Part shown: positions 23,771 to 36,273 of the stretch, piece by piece
Layout: each line of letters begins with the position of its first letter
How positions within the stretch are numbered: the stretch's first letter is position 1
Source of the DNA: Chromobotia macracanthus
Taxonomy: Eukaryota > Chordata > Actinopteri > Cypriniformes > Botiidae
NCBI GenBank assembly: GCA_036877525.1
Contig: JAZGTH010000062.1
Coordinates: 6,256,501-6,320,500 of the forward strand
Reading direction: 5' to 3'
DNA: 64,000 nt
Notes under the pieces: generated by a model
The model's database searches: none
The model's input: the letters and a program-made list of their open reading frames with translations, nothing else
Told to the model about the DNA's origin: nothing
Program-made: the position numbers and the translations under genes

Positions 23771-26104
23771 TCATCTCTGACAGAATGTTGTTCCAAACTC
23801 CCAACAGGAGGGTAAAGACATCCGATTTATGAACAAAATCATTCTTTGGAGTCAAATCTTTTGAGCGAATTGGTTGAGCAGGTTCACGAATCAGACATCA
23901 TCATTTCACTCATGATAATGGCCAGGAGGTCTAGTTTTCCCATGCTGATCTTGGGTCAACTAAAGGCCAAATCACATTTTCTTTTTTACTTTAGTAGACG
24001 AGCCTCTTTCCAATATGTTCTTTCTTTTTGTCTTCTGTAGTAATGTGCTAAGCTATTTATGTTTCTGTCTTCTTTAAAGTAATGTTTTAAGTATTTCAGG
24101 TTGCATGACAATATTTTTGCTGAATGATAAATGGGTTTGAAATAAATGGGTTTGAAAAGTCAGATCTTTATTTTTCTCTGGTCTTCCTAGGCTTCGGTAC
24201 ACATTACTTAAAGCTGTTGTTGTCATGCCCCCAAGTACTGACTTTAACCTCCGCATATACACAAACACACATTCTCTCCTGAGGTCAGGTTACAACCTCA
24301 TGGAATTCCCCACTGGCTCACTCCGAGTCCCAGATGACCCAGTGAAAATGACCAATGCTCTCTTCGGCACCCTCTCAGCTGCACACAATCACATGCTTCA
24401 GTGTACCATGTAATAATCTTTGAGCTGCTCTCTCTGTGGCCTTTGTTCTACAGACCGTTTTCCTCTATGTTCATTCATCAAGGGTCATTTGCAAGTACAA
24501 GCTCAAATTTGGGATTCTGCTTGGTCATACAGGCCTCCAGCTTGGTCTAGGGTAGTCATTATGGGTAGACCTACGGCAGTAGTCTGGAGAGTGAGCATGG
24601 TTTACTTTTTCATGCATATGGGGTAAAGTGAGCCACAGGGTAAGATGAGCCACCCCTTTGTCTAGACAACTTTACATTAAGTAAAACACTGTAACACTTG
24701 CAATATTCACATTAGTGCAAGGTGTTGTAACCCTTTTGTTGAAAAGACAAACCTGTGCAACTCAATAAAGTAATGAATGTAAAATGCATCTTATCTTACC
24801 ACAGACCCCACTACACTCTTAAAACTTAATCTGCTAACATAACAGTAAATATGGTGAGTCATGGTTGCTGATTCAACTATTATAACATTCTATATTTGAA
24901 ATGTATATCTCACATGATATTAACATCTAACTGTCCTTATGCTCTGTGGGCTAATTTAACCCTTTTATTTAGCATTATGCTGAGCCTTAATGCTTAAAAA
25001 GAGCAGTTTCACTCTCTCGTTCACTTCTCTGCCTTTCTCTCACTGATTACACTATTTCTTCATTAAAGAGATAGCAATCTCATTAAGGTTGCCTCAGTTG
25101 CACTCTAAAACACATTAATCTTCCTTTAAGCATCCCCTGCCTGCTCTTAGCGCAGAGCGAATCAAGCTCTGATTAATATGACGTGGCCGATCTTAAGCTG
25201 TTTAACCAGTTTTACCGCTGTTGATAAGGTGATCCAGAGTAAAATTAGCCGCACATGATGTTTGACGTCGTTTGGAAGATTCTGTGTGTCTTTCCATTAT
25301 AAATGTAAGGAGGTTAATATAATTTTATAGACATGGTCTTGGTTCATCTTATGCAAGTTTTTCTCATATCACGGAACACATAATAATGAGCTTGAACCCC
25401 ATAAGAATGTCACGGCCAGATATTTTTAACACAATAACTTGTGCCCAACCTTTGGTTATTTTTTAGAGTAGTATGACCCTGATGAAGATGTTTTATGAAT
25501 CTCCCAGATGGGTTCTTCCTAATTTATCATTAAAGTTTTTTAACCATTCTTGTGAGTTTTTAAACTATAAACACACACACACATTGTGAGTTATTTCCGC
25601 TGGCGGTGTGCCATCCAATCTTACTCAAATATTTGATGTGAAACGGCTGGTGTGGAACAGGCATGAAGCCAGACTCTCATTATTGTCTGCCCACTACTTT
25701 ATACACATTAGGAATGATGGAACAACCTCTACACAGATAGTCTTGACAACATCGTACTAACTGCTATAGCCAGCACAGAACGAGACAGTGAGAGAGAAAG
25801 AGAGATTGATGTGAGAACATATGTGAAATTAACTCATTAATGCATAGATCTTTCATTGATATTTCATTATTTGCACAGTGCCTGTATAATTATTTTGCAT
25901 ACGTTTGAGAAACCTAAAGACCAAAAATAATTTGGATGAGGAATTTACAAAAAAACGCATTCACTTGTTTCTTTCACAGTAATTGTTAAAAGGTTTTCTG
26001 TAGCAGTCTGACCATTGTGCTTTAATTTGCCTGTTGGTATGTGTTAACCCTGCAAAAGTGCTTTCTTTTTAGAGTACACCTACCAAAGGCAATACTTACA
26101 TATG

Positions 26105-26226
26105 CATTTGGCAGACACTTTATTCAAAATGACTTACAGTGCCTTTAAGCTGCCACCACTGGGACTCAAACCCATGACCTTGGCATTGTTACTGTCATGC
26201 TCTACCAGTTGAGCTACTGCAGCAAC
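26105..26226 (-). repeat. tRNA-derived SINE
   Basis: Read on the minus strand: an A-box-like 'tagctcaactggtagagcat', a B-box-like 'ggtcatgggtttgagtccc', and a tail 'tgtaagtcattttgaataaa' then 'gtgtctgccaaatgca'. The pol III promoter boxes and the fish-type SINE tail are clear. It is not a functional tRNA, since the acceptor stem does not pair. Confidence 0.8.
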
Positions 26227-27189
26227 ATTGTAATGTTAGTGTTTGTGTATATATCCATGCGTGTTTTGCTAGCTGTATAATAGTAGTCCCTGTGTTTTCC
26301 CTTGCCACTATGCTGTCTTCTGAAAATGAGCACATGATTTTAATACCAATAACTTTGTTTCCATTCAAAACAAATCCTTTTATGGTGACCTGGTGGTTCT
26401 TGTTTGGTGCTGAGGCAGTAATTCAACTTTATATGTATCTGGTTTGCGACACACACACGTTATATAACGTGCCGAATATAACACACAGCCGAATATAACG
26501 TGGTGTGAGAATTTCCATCAATACATTAACCATGTTAGGTATATATACAATGTTAGAAACTGATATGATAAGCAAGGCTGCTGTCTGACAGCTTTGCTGA
26601 GATGTCTATAAGATTTGTCTGGTTTTAAAATCTTTCTGCGCACACAGTGCCTGACCCCAAGTCAGCACAGGCGTTAGAACAAGCTCATGATCTGCATTCC
26701 ATCCAGATGCAAAGCTCATTATTGGCTATGTCCCAGCTTGAGACCAGTGTACATGTTCTTCATTAGTGTACAGTATGTTTATGTGCAAATGGTCTTGTTT
26801 GTGCGCACATAATGAACTCTGTGTTGCTACTGCGGTCATCAGCCAATCACCGCTTACTTCATTGTTGCTCATCCAATTATGAGTTTGCTCATCCATGACA
26901 TCATACAATGTGCTCTAAAGGGTAGAAGGATTTATTTGGTCAGATGAACCTCACACGTAGACAAGAATAAATCTGACATCTTGTATCCAGCTTACAAATA
27001 GACTGGCCAGTGGACAGTAGTGGAAGATAAGAGTCAGTGTTTGTGAGTGTGAGCAAATGTGTCACAAAAGAATTTATCCTGTCATAAAAAACAAATAAAT
27101 CCTAACACACAGCTTTTCGACCTTGACACTCTCTCCTATTTTTTCCTCTATCCCCCTCTTTCTTCCATTCTTTTACTCTATCTCTTCAG

Positions 27190-27392
27190 GGGCAGAGTTG
27201 GAGAGACAATCTGGACCAATTAATTTTGCAAATTACTCGCACACATGCAGAAATGTCATATGCAGATGTGCAGATAATTGGCACTCTGCCAACAAAGGGA
27301 ATTGCCCGAAAATGAAACAAAAAACTGCAAAGAGAAGTGCCTGTGGCAGAGGAAACTGTTGTAGGTGCCAGAAACGAATACAGGATCAATGA
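27190..27392 (+). other. Candidate cryptic alternative 3' exon
   Basis: A strong acceptor (about 60 bases of C/T-rich sequence ending 'tctcttcag') precedes an open frame of about 67 codons ending at the TGA at 27390. If spliced from the 21708 donor it would stay in frame (phase 1). It would then replace everything after the BH domain with a Cys- and Lys-rich tail (CRNVICRCADNW, KQKTAKRSACGRGNCCRCQK). No canonical AATAAA was seen soon after, and the peptide matches nothing I know. Chance is the likelier explanation. Confidence 0.15.
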
Positions 27393-27778
27393 ATATGATC
27401 TCTGGGTCTTGTGAAGACACACTTTTACAGACACTGTAGTCTATATCTGCCACTTTTTTGTTTATTTTTCTGTAGAAATATAAAGTGAAGACAGGAGAGC
27501 GGGGGATAGGACTGGCACATAATCCAGGTTGGACCCAAACTCAGGTCCACATGAGCCAACAGCTCTTGAATGTCCTCTGAATGCTCTGACGTGGCCTCTG
27601 CGTGTATGAATAAGTCCTAGCCTTTCAGTCACTCATAAAAAGAGGGTGTGTGCTGTGTAGTAATGTGGTTTTACACTATTGCCAGTCAGTTACACAGGCA
27701 TGCGTCAACTCAAATCAATATATTGGTTGCCTTGTATAACTCTTTTCCTTTGGAATGCCTGTGTTCTGTAGAACAAAT

Positions 27779-27808
27779 GAAAGAAAGAAAAAGAAAGAAA
27801 GAAGAGAG
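27779..27808. repeat. GAAA-rich simple repeat
   Basis: Short purine-rich run of GAAA/GAAAA units, with no other feature attached. Confidence 0.6.
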
Positions 27809-29212
27809 GCAAGTACAAGAGGGTTAAAAACAATTTAACTTGAGTTTGCATTTTCTGTTCTCATGGGTATAGAACTTAAACAGCTTAGTTTTCATTTCAT
27901 CATGTTAACTTAGATATTACAAACTATAACTATTACAAACTATAACTATTGTGAAAAACCTGGCATTGCCTTAAAAGCAAATCAGTTGCTATATAAATAA
28001 ATAAAGTTCAGCATTACTAAACAGATTTTTTCAAGATATTCAAAAATAGGTTATTGAAGGCCTGTGTATTTAAAATAGTAATGTGGCTAATTGACCAGTG
28101 TAACATGAGCAAGAGTGCTGTTGCACTATACATGGTTTTCACATGTATACCATGTATATACATGTATACATGGTTTTCTTCTTTTTTTACCTAGGCACAA
28201 TAAGTTATTATTTCTCATTAAATTGTATACAGAATTTCAAAAGGGGTAAGGGGAAGTGCCACTAAAATGACAGGAAGTAAACATAGAACAGAAATGGGTG
28301 ATACTTTGAGCATGAGAAATGTTTAGAATTTCAGACCAGTGCTGAATAAATGAGCAGAGGAGGCTTTGACTGCTGTGACTGAGGCCCTAATACAGTGTGA
28401 TTTATGAGGCTCAGCCCCAGGGTGGGGTTTTTATGGCTGTTTATGTGGTCGAGCGGTGTGCAACGCAGTTTATCAGGTCATCTGCGCTGTCGCCGATACC
28501 ATCTCACTCTGGCCCATGGAGAATAATGGTGTGACATTATGGGCCCTTAGCAAACCCTTAGAGCATGGGGTCAAGGTTAGCCTGTATGAAGATGTGAAAT
28601 GGGCCCTGATATTGTCCTGAACCAAGATGTGTAAAAACAGCTCTAATTTCTGTTCACATTTCAATAAAACAGCTTTCTTACCTTTCCTCCCACAGTGGAA
28701 AGGTTTATAGGCAGCAGGGGGATCGTAATGGTCAGGGTGGCAAGATTGAAGCAAGCCTACAATGACATCCCATCCCAGTCACATAAACAAACACAGAGCA
28801 GCTAAGACCTCAAGCACACACATTTCTCTGTTGTTCCCTGTCAACGTGCAAACATGTCTCATAAACGCTGATACACAAACAGACACACATCCATATACAC
28901 ACATAGGAGTGGTCTCTTTATAATGCCCTGTCTCCTAGTGAGGGAGCATGAGTAATGAAGTGTGCTTTCTAAGGGGCAGTAATACTGGTTATATGCAGTT
29001 TGTGTATTTGGTGTTGATGGCTTTCTTTGTTTTTCTGTTTTTTTAAGTGTTGAAATATTGTAGTTATACCGCAATATGGCACAATATATTGTTAAATTGT
29101 TCCTCATTAAAATTATATAAGATGACATGAATGTTATTAGCATGGAATATTACATTTGGACATTTTGATGGTACTATCATGGTTTTCTGAACTGGTACCA
29201 CGATACTAGAAA

Positions 29213-29240
29213 TGGAGTACTATGCAAAAGTCTTTTGAAG
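29213..29240 (+). repeat. 'gagtactatgcaaaagtctttt' repeat fragment
   Basis: A third, diverged member of the 'cagtactgtgcaaaagtctt' motif set, next to a 'ggtactatcatggtttt...actggtacc' palindromic patch at 29165-29205. Confidence 0.35.
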
Positions 29241-32200
29241 TGCTGCTTTTTACGATCTTTGCTATCACTGTGGTGGACTTTCTTAAAGGTCCTTAAATGT
29301 TAATATATTTAATGTATGGCCAAAATGTGTGTGTTTGCATTGTCATAAATCAAACCTGGTTATAGTCTTGTATACATTCAGGAATCTTTGTAATCCATAT
29401 CTCAGCCTAGTTAATGAGTCAGGACATGAGGTCATTTTTGGCAGACTGGCATATAGCCTTTGGCTTAGACCAGCTGCCCTTCTCATCCCTGCTGTTCTCT
29501 CTCTTTCTCACACACAGACACACACATTTTCTTCTCTCACACAGCAAAACATGACTACGCTCATATGACCATGACTATTGGCTTAGAGGTTTTCACCTCG
29601 ATGTCAAAGGTCAAGTAGATTTGACCCATGGGTTTCTTCCCCAACCACACAGCTTCAGTTTCTGATTCCTTTAGTTCCCTTCCTCCAGGGTTTCTTCTTT
29701 TCTTTCTTTTCTTTTCCACTCTTTGTTACCTGGTGATAAACATGCTAAAACAATCAGAAGGAGATTGTATAAACCAGCTTTCCACTCCACAGTGTTTTAC
29801 ATGCTTAAATAACTGATAGAGTGTGTTTATGTTCACCCAAATTTCACACAGTAGTTTTTCTACCCAGTGCTCACCTGTCAAAGTACTGCATGAGAGGCGG
29901 GAACCTATTCTGCTCATGTGTATGTTGAGATTATGTAAGAGCGGTAAGATAACTCTTGACAGAGCCTCCTCTCTTTTGACGTGGGCTGAGTACAATGGCC
30001 TGCGAGGCAATGTGCCGATTTAGCATCAGTGTGACTGAGCTCAGTACGGCAGACAATAAGAAGCCCCCCCTAGGGTTCTGACATCTCCAACAGCTTCTGC
30101 CATGAATGTGCAACATGATACTCTTTATTCAATGGCTTATTGCTGATGGAACAGAGATACTTTATCCCCACCAATCTTTACTTCACCAGGGGCCTGGAAG
30201 AATATCTTGTCCATTATTCAGTTGTAGAACACCCAGGCATGTATCAATTAGGCCTGAGGTTCAGAATGTCCTGCTCTGTTTATTGTGTAGGGTCTGAAAG
30301 TTCTTCGAAGACACAGTGGATGTGGGCCATTACTGTACATTATTGTTCTTTTCACGCAAACATACACAGTGTGCCCTCAACCTAGTAACAGATGGTGTGC
30401 GCTTAGGTAAAACCAAACACAAAACTAATGCTTTGTGTAGTGGACACAGTCAGGATTAAGCATATGCACGCATAACCATGTGCAACAAAACTGAACCTGT
30501 CCTACTTAAAACATAATCTCAACATCCAGCATGTACAGTCACACATCAAATACTGTAACACAATTATTTTCTCACAGATATATTCACTGATAGAACCATT
30601 GATCTTCAAGTCACAAAAAACTTTCTTTTGACCTGTTCTTTTGATTGCAATATTGCAATGCAAATCCACACGCAGTTGGTGTTGGACAGGGTTAACCCCT
30701 GTTACAGATCCAAGAGCTCAGGGCTTTTTATTGAATTAGGGAGGCAGCGTTGGAGCTCCATGGTGCCTGGACTTAGGGCTGCTGTAGGGTCTTAATCTGA
30801 TTGGCTGTCATAGGGGCATTCTGCATGGTTGGCTAAAGGGATTTTCCCAGGGCTAAAGGGTTTGGATTTCATTACCTAGAAATTTAAAGAGGCTCACTCT
30901 CGATCCAATCAGGGCTGCCGCCTGCCTTCCAAAGCAGGGCTTGTACTTGGTATGGGGTTGAGTCAGGTAGGTGTCAGAAGGTTGTCCAAGAATTTAGTAA
31001 TGGTCACTGACCTTAAGGGATTATTGTATCTTCTAGGACAGAAAACTGCCTTTTAGCTAATTTTGATTCCAGATGATGAAGATGTGTTGATTCGTGATAA
31101 TAGTGGAAACGAGAGGCTTCAGGTGATCATATCATGATGCATTACGGGTTCATAATTAAAACATTTGGACATTGGTCTTGTGGATGTTTAAGTATTAGAT
31201 GGTGGGACACCAAAAATACTTATTTTTTATAGATTGTTCACTTAACCTAACCCAAATGTTTTTAATGCAGTACAGTTCATTTTAAATGTTTTTTATTTTT
31301 GTATCATCATTTATGTACATATTTTGTACATCATATAAGATGGGTCTGTTATTACATTTTACACTGGTTTTAACACAACAAGACTAAAGGCCTGTTATTT
31401 GAAGTGCAACTCTTCTGTGAAATTAATGTCATTTTTGAATGAAATTTGTTTTGTTTTTTTAAATAATCAGAAAGTAAAACAAGGAATAAAAGGTGTCTGA
31501 TTCTTGCACTTCTTGTACAAGATACTGTATCTATGAGAACGAAATGAAAGATGGCCTGATGCTGTCTCTTACATAATAGCTGCAAATATCATAGATTGAC
31601 TAGCAAAACTTGACTGTCTCTTCATAACATAAAATCTCTTCAAATAACACCAATTACTTCTTGACGTGAGAGCATAAACTGCTTTCCCTCAGAGCCCTGC
31701 TGGCTGTGGACAGTTCCTCAGATTAAAAATGTCCTGGTGCTTTAGCTTTCAATCAAGGCTTGACAGACCAACAGCAGATGTCAAGCCAAGATGGCAGGAA
31801 AACGTTGCATGTCTGGAGATCCAGAGCACCTAATTATTTCTGTTGAAGGCTTTTAGGTTGGCAAGGCCTGTTAATGCAACAAGGCTTTGTAGGATGGATG
31901 TGCAAGTATAGTTACTATATTTAGTTGTTTGAAGATATATAGAAGATTATAGTAAATAATCTTTTTTTTTTCATTTCTACATTTTGGAAATTTTATAAGC
32001 TAATTTCATATTTTAACTCTGACATTGTTACATTTCTCATGAATTATGTAACTTTACTAGAAAGATCAAGGCAAACCTTTTCCAGTTGCTGTCAACGCTA
32101 ATATAATGATAAGACATCAATAATAATGCATCAACGCTAGTGTGAAACTAACTACATGCAGTTTACATGTGTGAGCCAGACAAAGAGAACTTAAAGATAC

Positions 32201-32999
32201 AGTAACACCTCCCAACATCTGTCTGTCTCTGTCATCTGTCTATTTGTTCCTCCTCTGTGAGTCACCCACATTAATATCAAAGCACAAAATGAATAAATAA
32301 TCAAATTCAGTACAGTACTACACCCATCTTTAATAAAAACTGAAATGTACTTCATGAGTAATGGGTTCAGCTAACCACTTATTTGTTTCTAAGAACTGCT
32401 AATATAATCCATTTTCTTAAATAAGTGCTCTGTCTGTAGGGCTGCATGAGGACAAAAGAGGTCTTGGACCTCTCGATAATCTTGCTAACCAAGTCTTGAG
32501 AAGTCCACGAGAAAAAATTAATTAGAAGGCAGCTGATGAAACTGGGAACTCATCACAAGGCTGCATATTTACATTAATTGATGGACTGACGCATGTTGAT
32601 ATATGATTAATTACTATATGTCCCGATTAGCCCAGCATAATTACTCAAACAATAACATGGCGGAAGAGAAACTGATTATGGTATTAAATATGATAACCCC
32701 CTACACCACAAAGGTCACAAACCTCCCAGCCACAAATGGGGTTGTGTGTGTGTGTACAGAATCATTAATTAAGAGTTAAAGAGTTACTGTACTCTAATGA
32801 GTGCCAATTATTATATAGTTGACATTAGTTGATAATTATCAAATTAACAACCCCAGGGAGGAATTATCGAGTGTTATCACAGATGTGCCCTTTTAAAAAC
32901 CCACAGGGGTCAAATCAAAGATTTGGGATGTCGCTTTTGCGTGTTGGCTGTTGGGGACATCTGCAATGAATGTTCTTGCCCATGTGTTTTATTGGATTA

Positions 33000-33070
33000 T
33001 AAAGGAAAAGTTCACAGAAAATGAAAACACTGACATTTTTCAGCCACCAAGTTGTTCCAAACTTGAATAA
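33000..33070 (+). repeat. 'gttcac' element fragment
   Basis: 'aaaggaaaagttcacagaaa' followed by 'caccaagttgttccaaactt', matching the order of motifs in the 5' half of the abundant inverted-repeat family. Confidence 0.5.
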
Positions 33071-34864
33071 TTGTTATGAAACCCTTGCCCTACAACAACA
33101 GTTCATAGTGACTGGGGTGTCAAGGTCTAGTTGTAAACCATTAGGGTGGGCCGGACAGTTCAGTGAGAATGGTTTGGTTGGAAAGGTGGGCAAGTCTATA
33201 AGCTTCTGTAGTAGGCAATGTGAAGTAGCTGGATGTTCTGAAGTATCCACTGAATTCAAGTACAGGTACAACAAACAGAAGGGCAAGCAAAAAGGTGAGG
33301 GCTTTATTTGTGTGGTAAAAACACATAGGTGAAAAAATACAGTCCCAGACTTTATAATGAGAACAAGATCTCTTCAGTGAAACAGGCAGGAGGATTGTCC
33401 TGACCCACAGGAGCAGATAAGAATGGTAGAGGGAAGGAGCGCATGAGATGGCCCTCAGGCAAATCTCAGACTGGTGCTGCTTTCCTCAGCACATTCTCAC
33501 TGCATCTCCTCGCTCCACTTTTTCTCAGTTTGAGAGTCTGAGCTAACTTTCAGCAAAGTCTCATTTACCTCCTCCCCCATTCTCCAGCAGAGTTATATAA
33601 GCACGGAAAAATATCATCTCTCTTCTCTTTCTGCTGTGCTGCCAAGAAGCTGTATATAACTGATTATAAACTTTGTTCTTGTACTTCTGTGCATAGTTTT
33701 CAGACCTGAGGGTGTAGTGTCTGTGCGTCGAAGTTTCTGCTTTTAGCCAAGAGTATATGTTGAGTGTTTATTTGCTGAATGAGTTCAGAAATTCTCAGAC
33801 AATCAACAGACAACTGTTTAGTGTAGTTTTTCATTTTATGATCTCCTTTGAACATTTTAAAGAGATTGATAAAACACTGCACAGAAAATGACTATGAAGA
33901 AAATTTGCTATGCTTTGTGAACAAATTGTGGGTTGGCTTTCTGAGTAATATGTACTAATAATTGACACCAGGTCGTTAAATTATCGAAGATGAATGCACG
34001 CCCTGAGGTGTTAATGGGGCCATGAGTCAAAGCTTTTGCCTAGCCACTGAAATTGCAGTGCTTTCTATAGATATTAAAGGTAATTTTGAAAAGATAGAGC
34101 AAAACTGTTTCTCATTTGATTTGCTGGTAAGAAATGATCACAACTGTAATGTGGCCATCGTTGAACTGCATCATAGCTGTACAGTTCTAGAAAATGAATC
34201 AACACCTTGGAACATCTGTCAACCAAAGCATTTAATTGCTCTGTGGTATAACATAGAACATGAAACACCTTATGCGTGCAACTTAAAATGACAATTTCCC
34301 AATGTGATACCACGACCAATTTTTGCGTATAAAAGAACTAAAGCTAAACTTCAGCTGCAGTGTTTTCTTATGTACCATCTGGGCGTTGATTCTTTAGACA
34401 CTTTTTGGAACTTTGAGGGTCTTCTGTGGTTGGCTTTGCAGTGGCTGTAGCTGAGTTTGCTTTCAGATTAATGGAAATTTACTCTGTGGTCTGTCATCAA
34501 AGCTGCTCTCTCATGCTGCCTGAACAGCAATCAGCAGGCTGCCAGCAGTTCTGTGAGCCAGGAGAACATCTTTCATGAAGACCTCATCGGACCTTTGCTT
34601 TGCTCCACTTGCTGTTATGGCTGTGCTGTTCTGTTGTCATGTTATCCACCCACTACTCTATTTTATGTGCGTTTTCAGCACATGCATGGCGGTTTAAAAC
34701 CAAACAGTGGTTTGCAGAGGGGTATTATAAACAGATCTTGGAGCATTCTGCTTGCACATCTAAGGTTTGAGTCATAAACAGATCAGGCAGATGGTGGGAG
34801 CAAGAAAATGTGCAGCAGTGAAAGCCTCTGGGTTTGTTTCCATGCGAACCCTCCTGGGGAAGCA

Positions 34865-34915
34865 GCTCCTGGCTGAGCTGTGGGTGTAAGCAGTGGCTGG
34901 AGCTCAGCCAGGAGC
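34865..34915. repeat. Perfect 15-bp inverted repeat (hairpin)
   Basis: gctcctggctgagct at 34865-34879 and its exact complement agctcagccaggagc at 34901-34915, separated by 21 bases. The stem is GC-rich and would fold stably in RNA. The role is unknown. The stem is shorter than usual for a microRNA precursor. Confidence 0.8.
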
Positions 34916-36242
34916 ACTCTCTCTGGGCAGGATTGGCAGTCTACCCCCTGTCTCTGGTACTTTATTGACTGAACCCGTCTCCCAGCCCTCACTCTCTTTG
35001 GCTAATGATGCTGTCAGAGAAGAATGCTGGCTCAAGAAGCCACCAGTCCTCTATGTCGCACGCAACCTAACCAAAAACTTTTAATGCTTTTTTTACTTGC
35101 AAACTTGGCATAGATAGTCAGTGCTTGGGAATCTTAACCAAAGTGAATGATGAATTTAAGTTGGTGGTTAACATAAAGTTAATATGGCTCATTTCTTTGG
35201 TAGTAAATTTTGTATCCAACCCAAAATGTCCTACCTATAACAGTAGCCTAGATATTCCTATGATTTCAGAGCTATGTTGTGAATATTATTTCTGTAACAC
35301 CAAACCCAATTCCCTATCACTGCTTCTCTCCTGCATCAGTGTAATTAGAGACTTGCAGCCCTTTTTTTAATTACAGGAGAACATAGCAAAGACACACAGT
35401 GAGCAGCAATATTAATAACTGCCACTTTTTCTTTTTTTTTTTAGCCTGGGAGTTAGGCAAAATCATCACGTTTTGGGCAGTCCCAAAATTACAGTTAAGG
35501 CAAACTATGTTTGTCACTGCTAAAATGAGCTTTATTAAGAGGCATTTCACCAGCCTTTCAGAATAAATAAACCACTTCATTTTAACTTTTGGTTAAAATT
35601 AATTTAGAGAAGCAATACAACAAAGTTATTGAAATTACTAGCATACTAGACTTTTCTCAGTTACTCCAGTCAGTCTGTAAATTCCTTTACAACAGTGTAT
35701 TTTTAACTGCACTATTGTAATGTGCTTGTTGACCTCTTACATACATTTTCCAAACTGCCTAACATGTGATGACCCTGGACCATCTAAAATATCTTTCATG
35801 TTAAAATGCACTAATCTGATCATTTATATTATTTAAGAAGAAGGTCCCTGGACCCCCTACATTAGTGTCTCTGGGCTAAATGCCCAATGTGCTTATACAT
35901 CATAGTGACGCAACTGTCCTACATTGTGTTTGTCTATAAGTTTTAGCCTTTCTCTCAGCACATTTTTATATGTTATGTCTCTGTAGGGTAAGGCTTGGTC
36001 ACAGTTAAAAATAAAGAAAAAAAATCCCCTCAACCTCAGACTATTCAGTCCTGGGGCCACTGTTCCACTAAGTCTTAAGTCTTTCCCAGGCTGCACCCTC
36101 TATGACGTAAAGCAATATTCACAGAAAGCGCTATGAGAATAGAATGTGGCGTCGCTTGTGCAGTATACTTACAGAAACATGTAGTTCCAGTGTGTGGCCA
36201 GTTTTGTGCCGGGCTTTGTTCAGTGGATCCTCCCACATACTG

Positions 36243-36273
<31 letters not shown>
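36243..36273. repeat. (TA)n(TG)n microsatellite
   Basis: A TA run passes directly into a TG run, with further 'tatgtatgtgtatata' just downstream. Confidence 0.85.
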
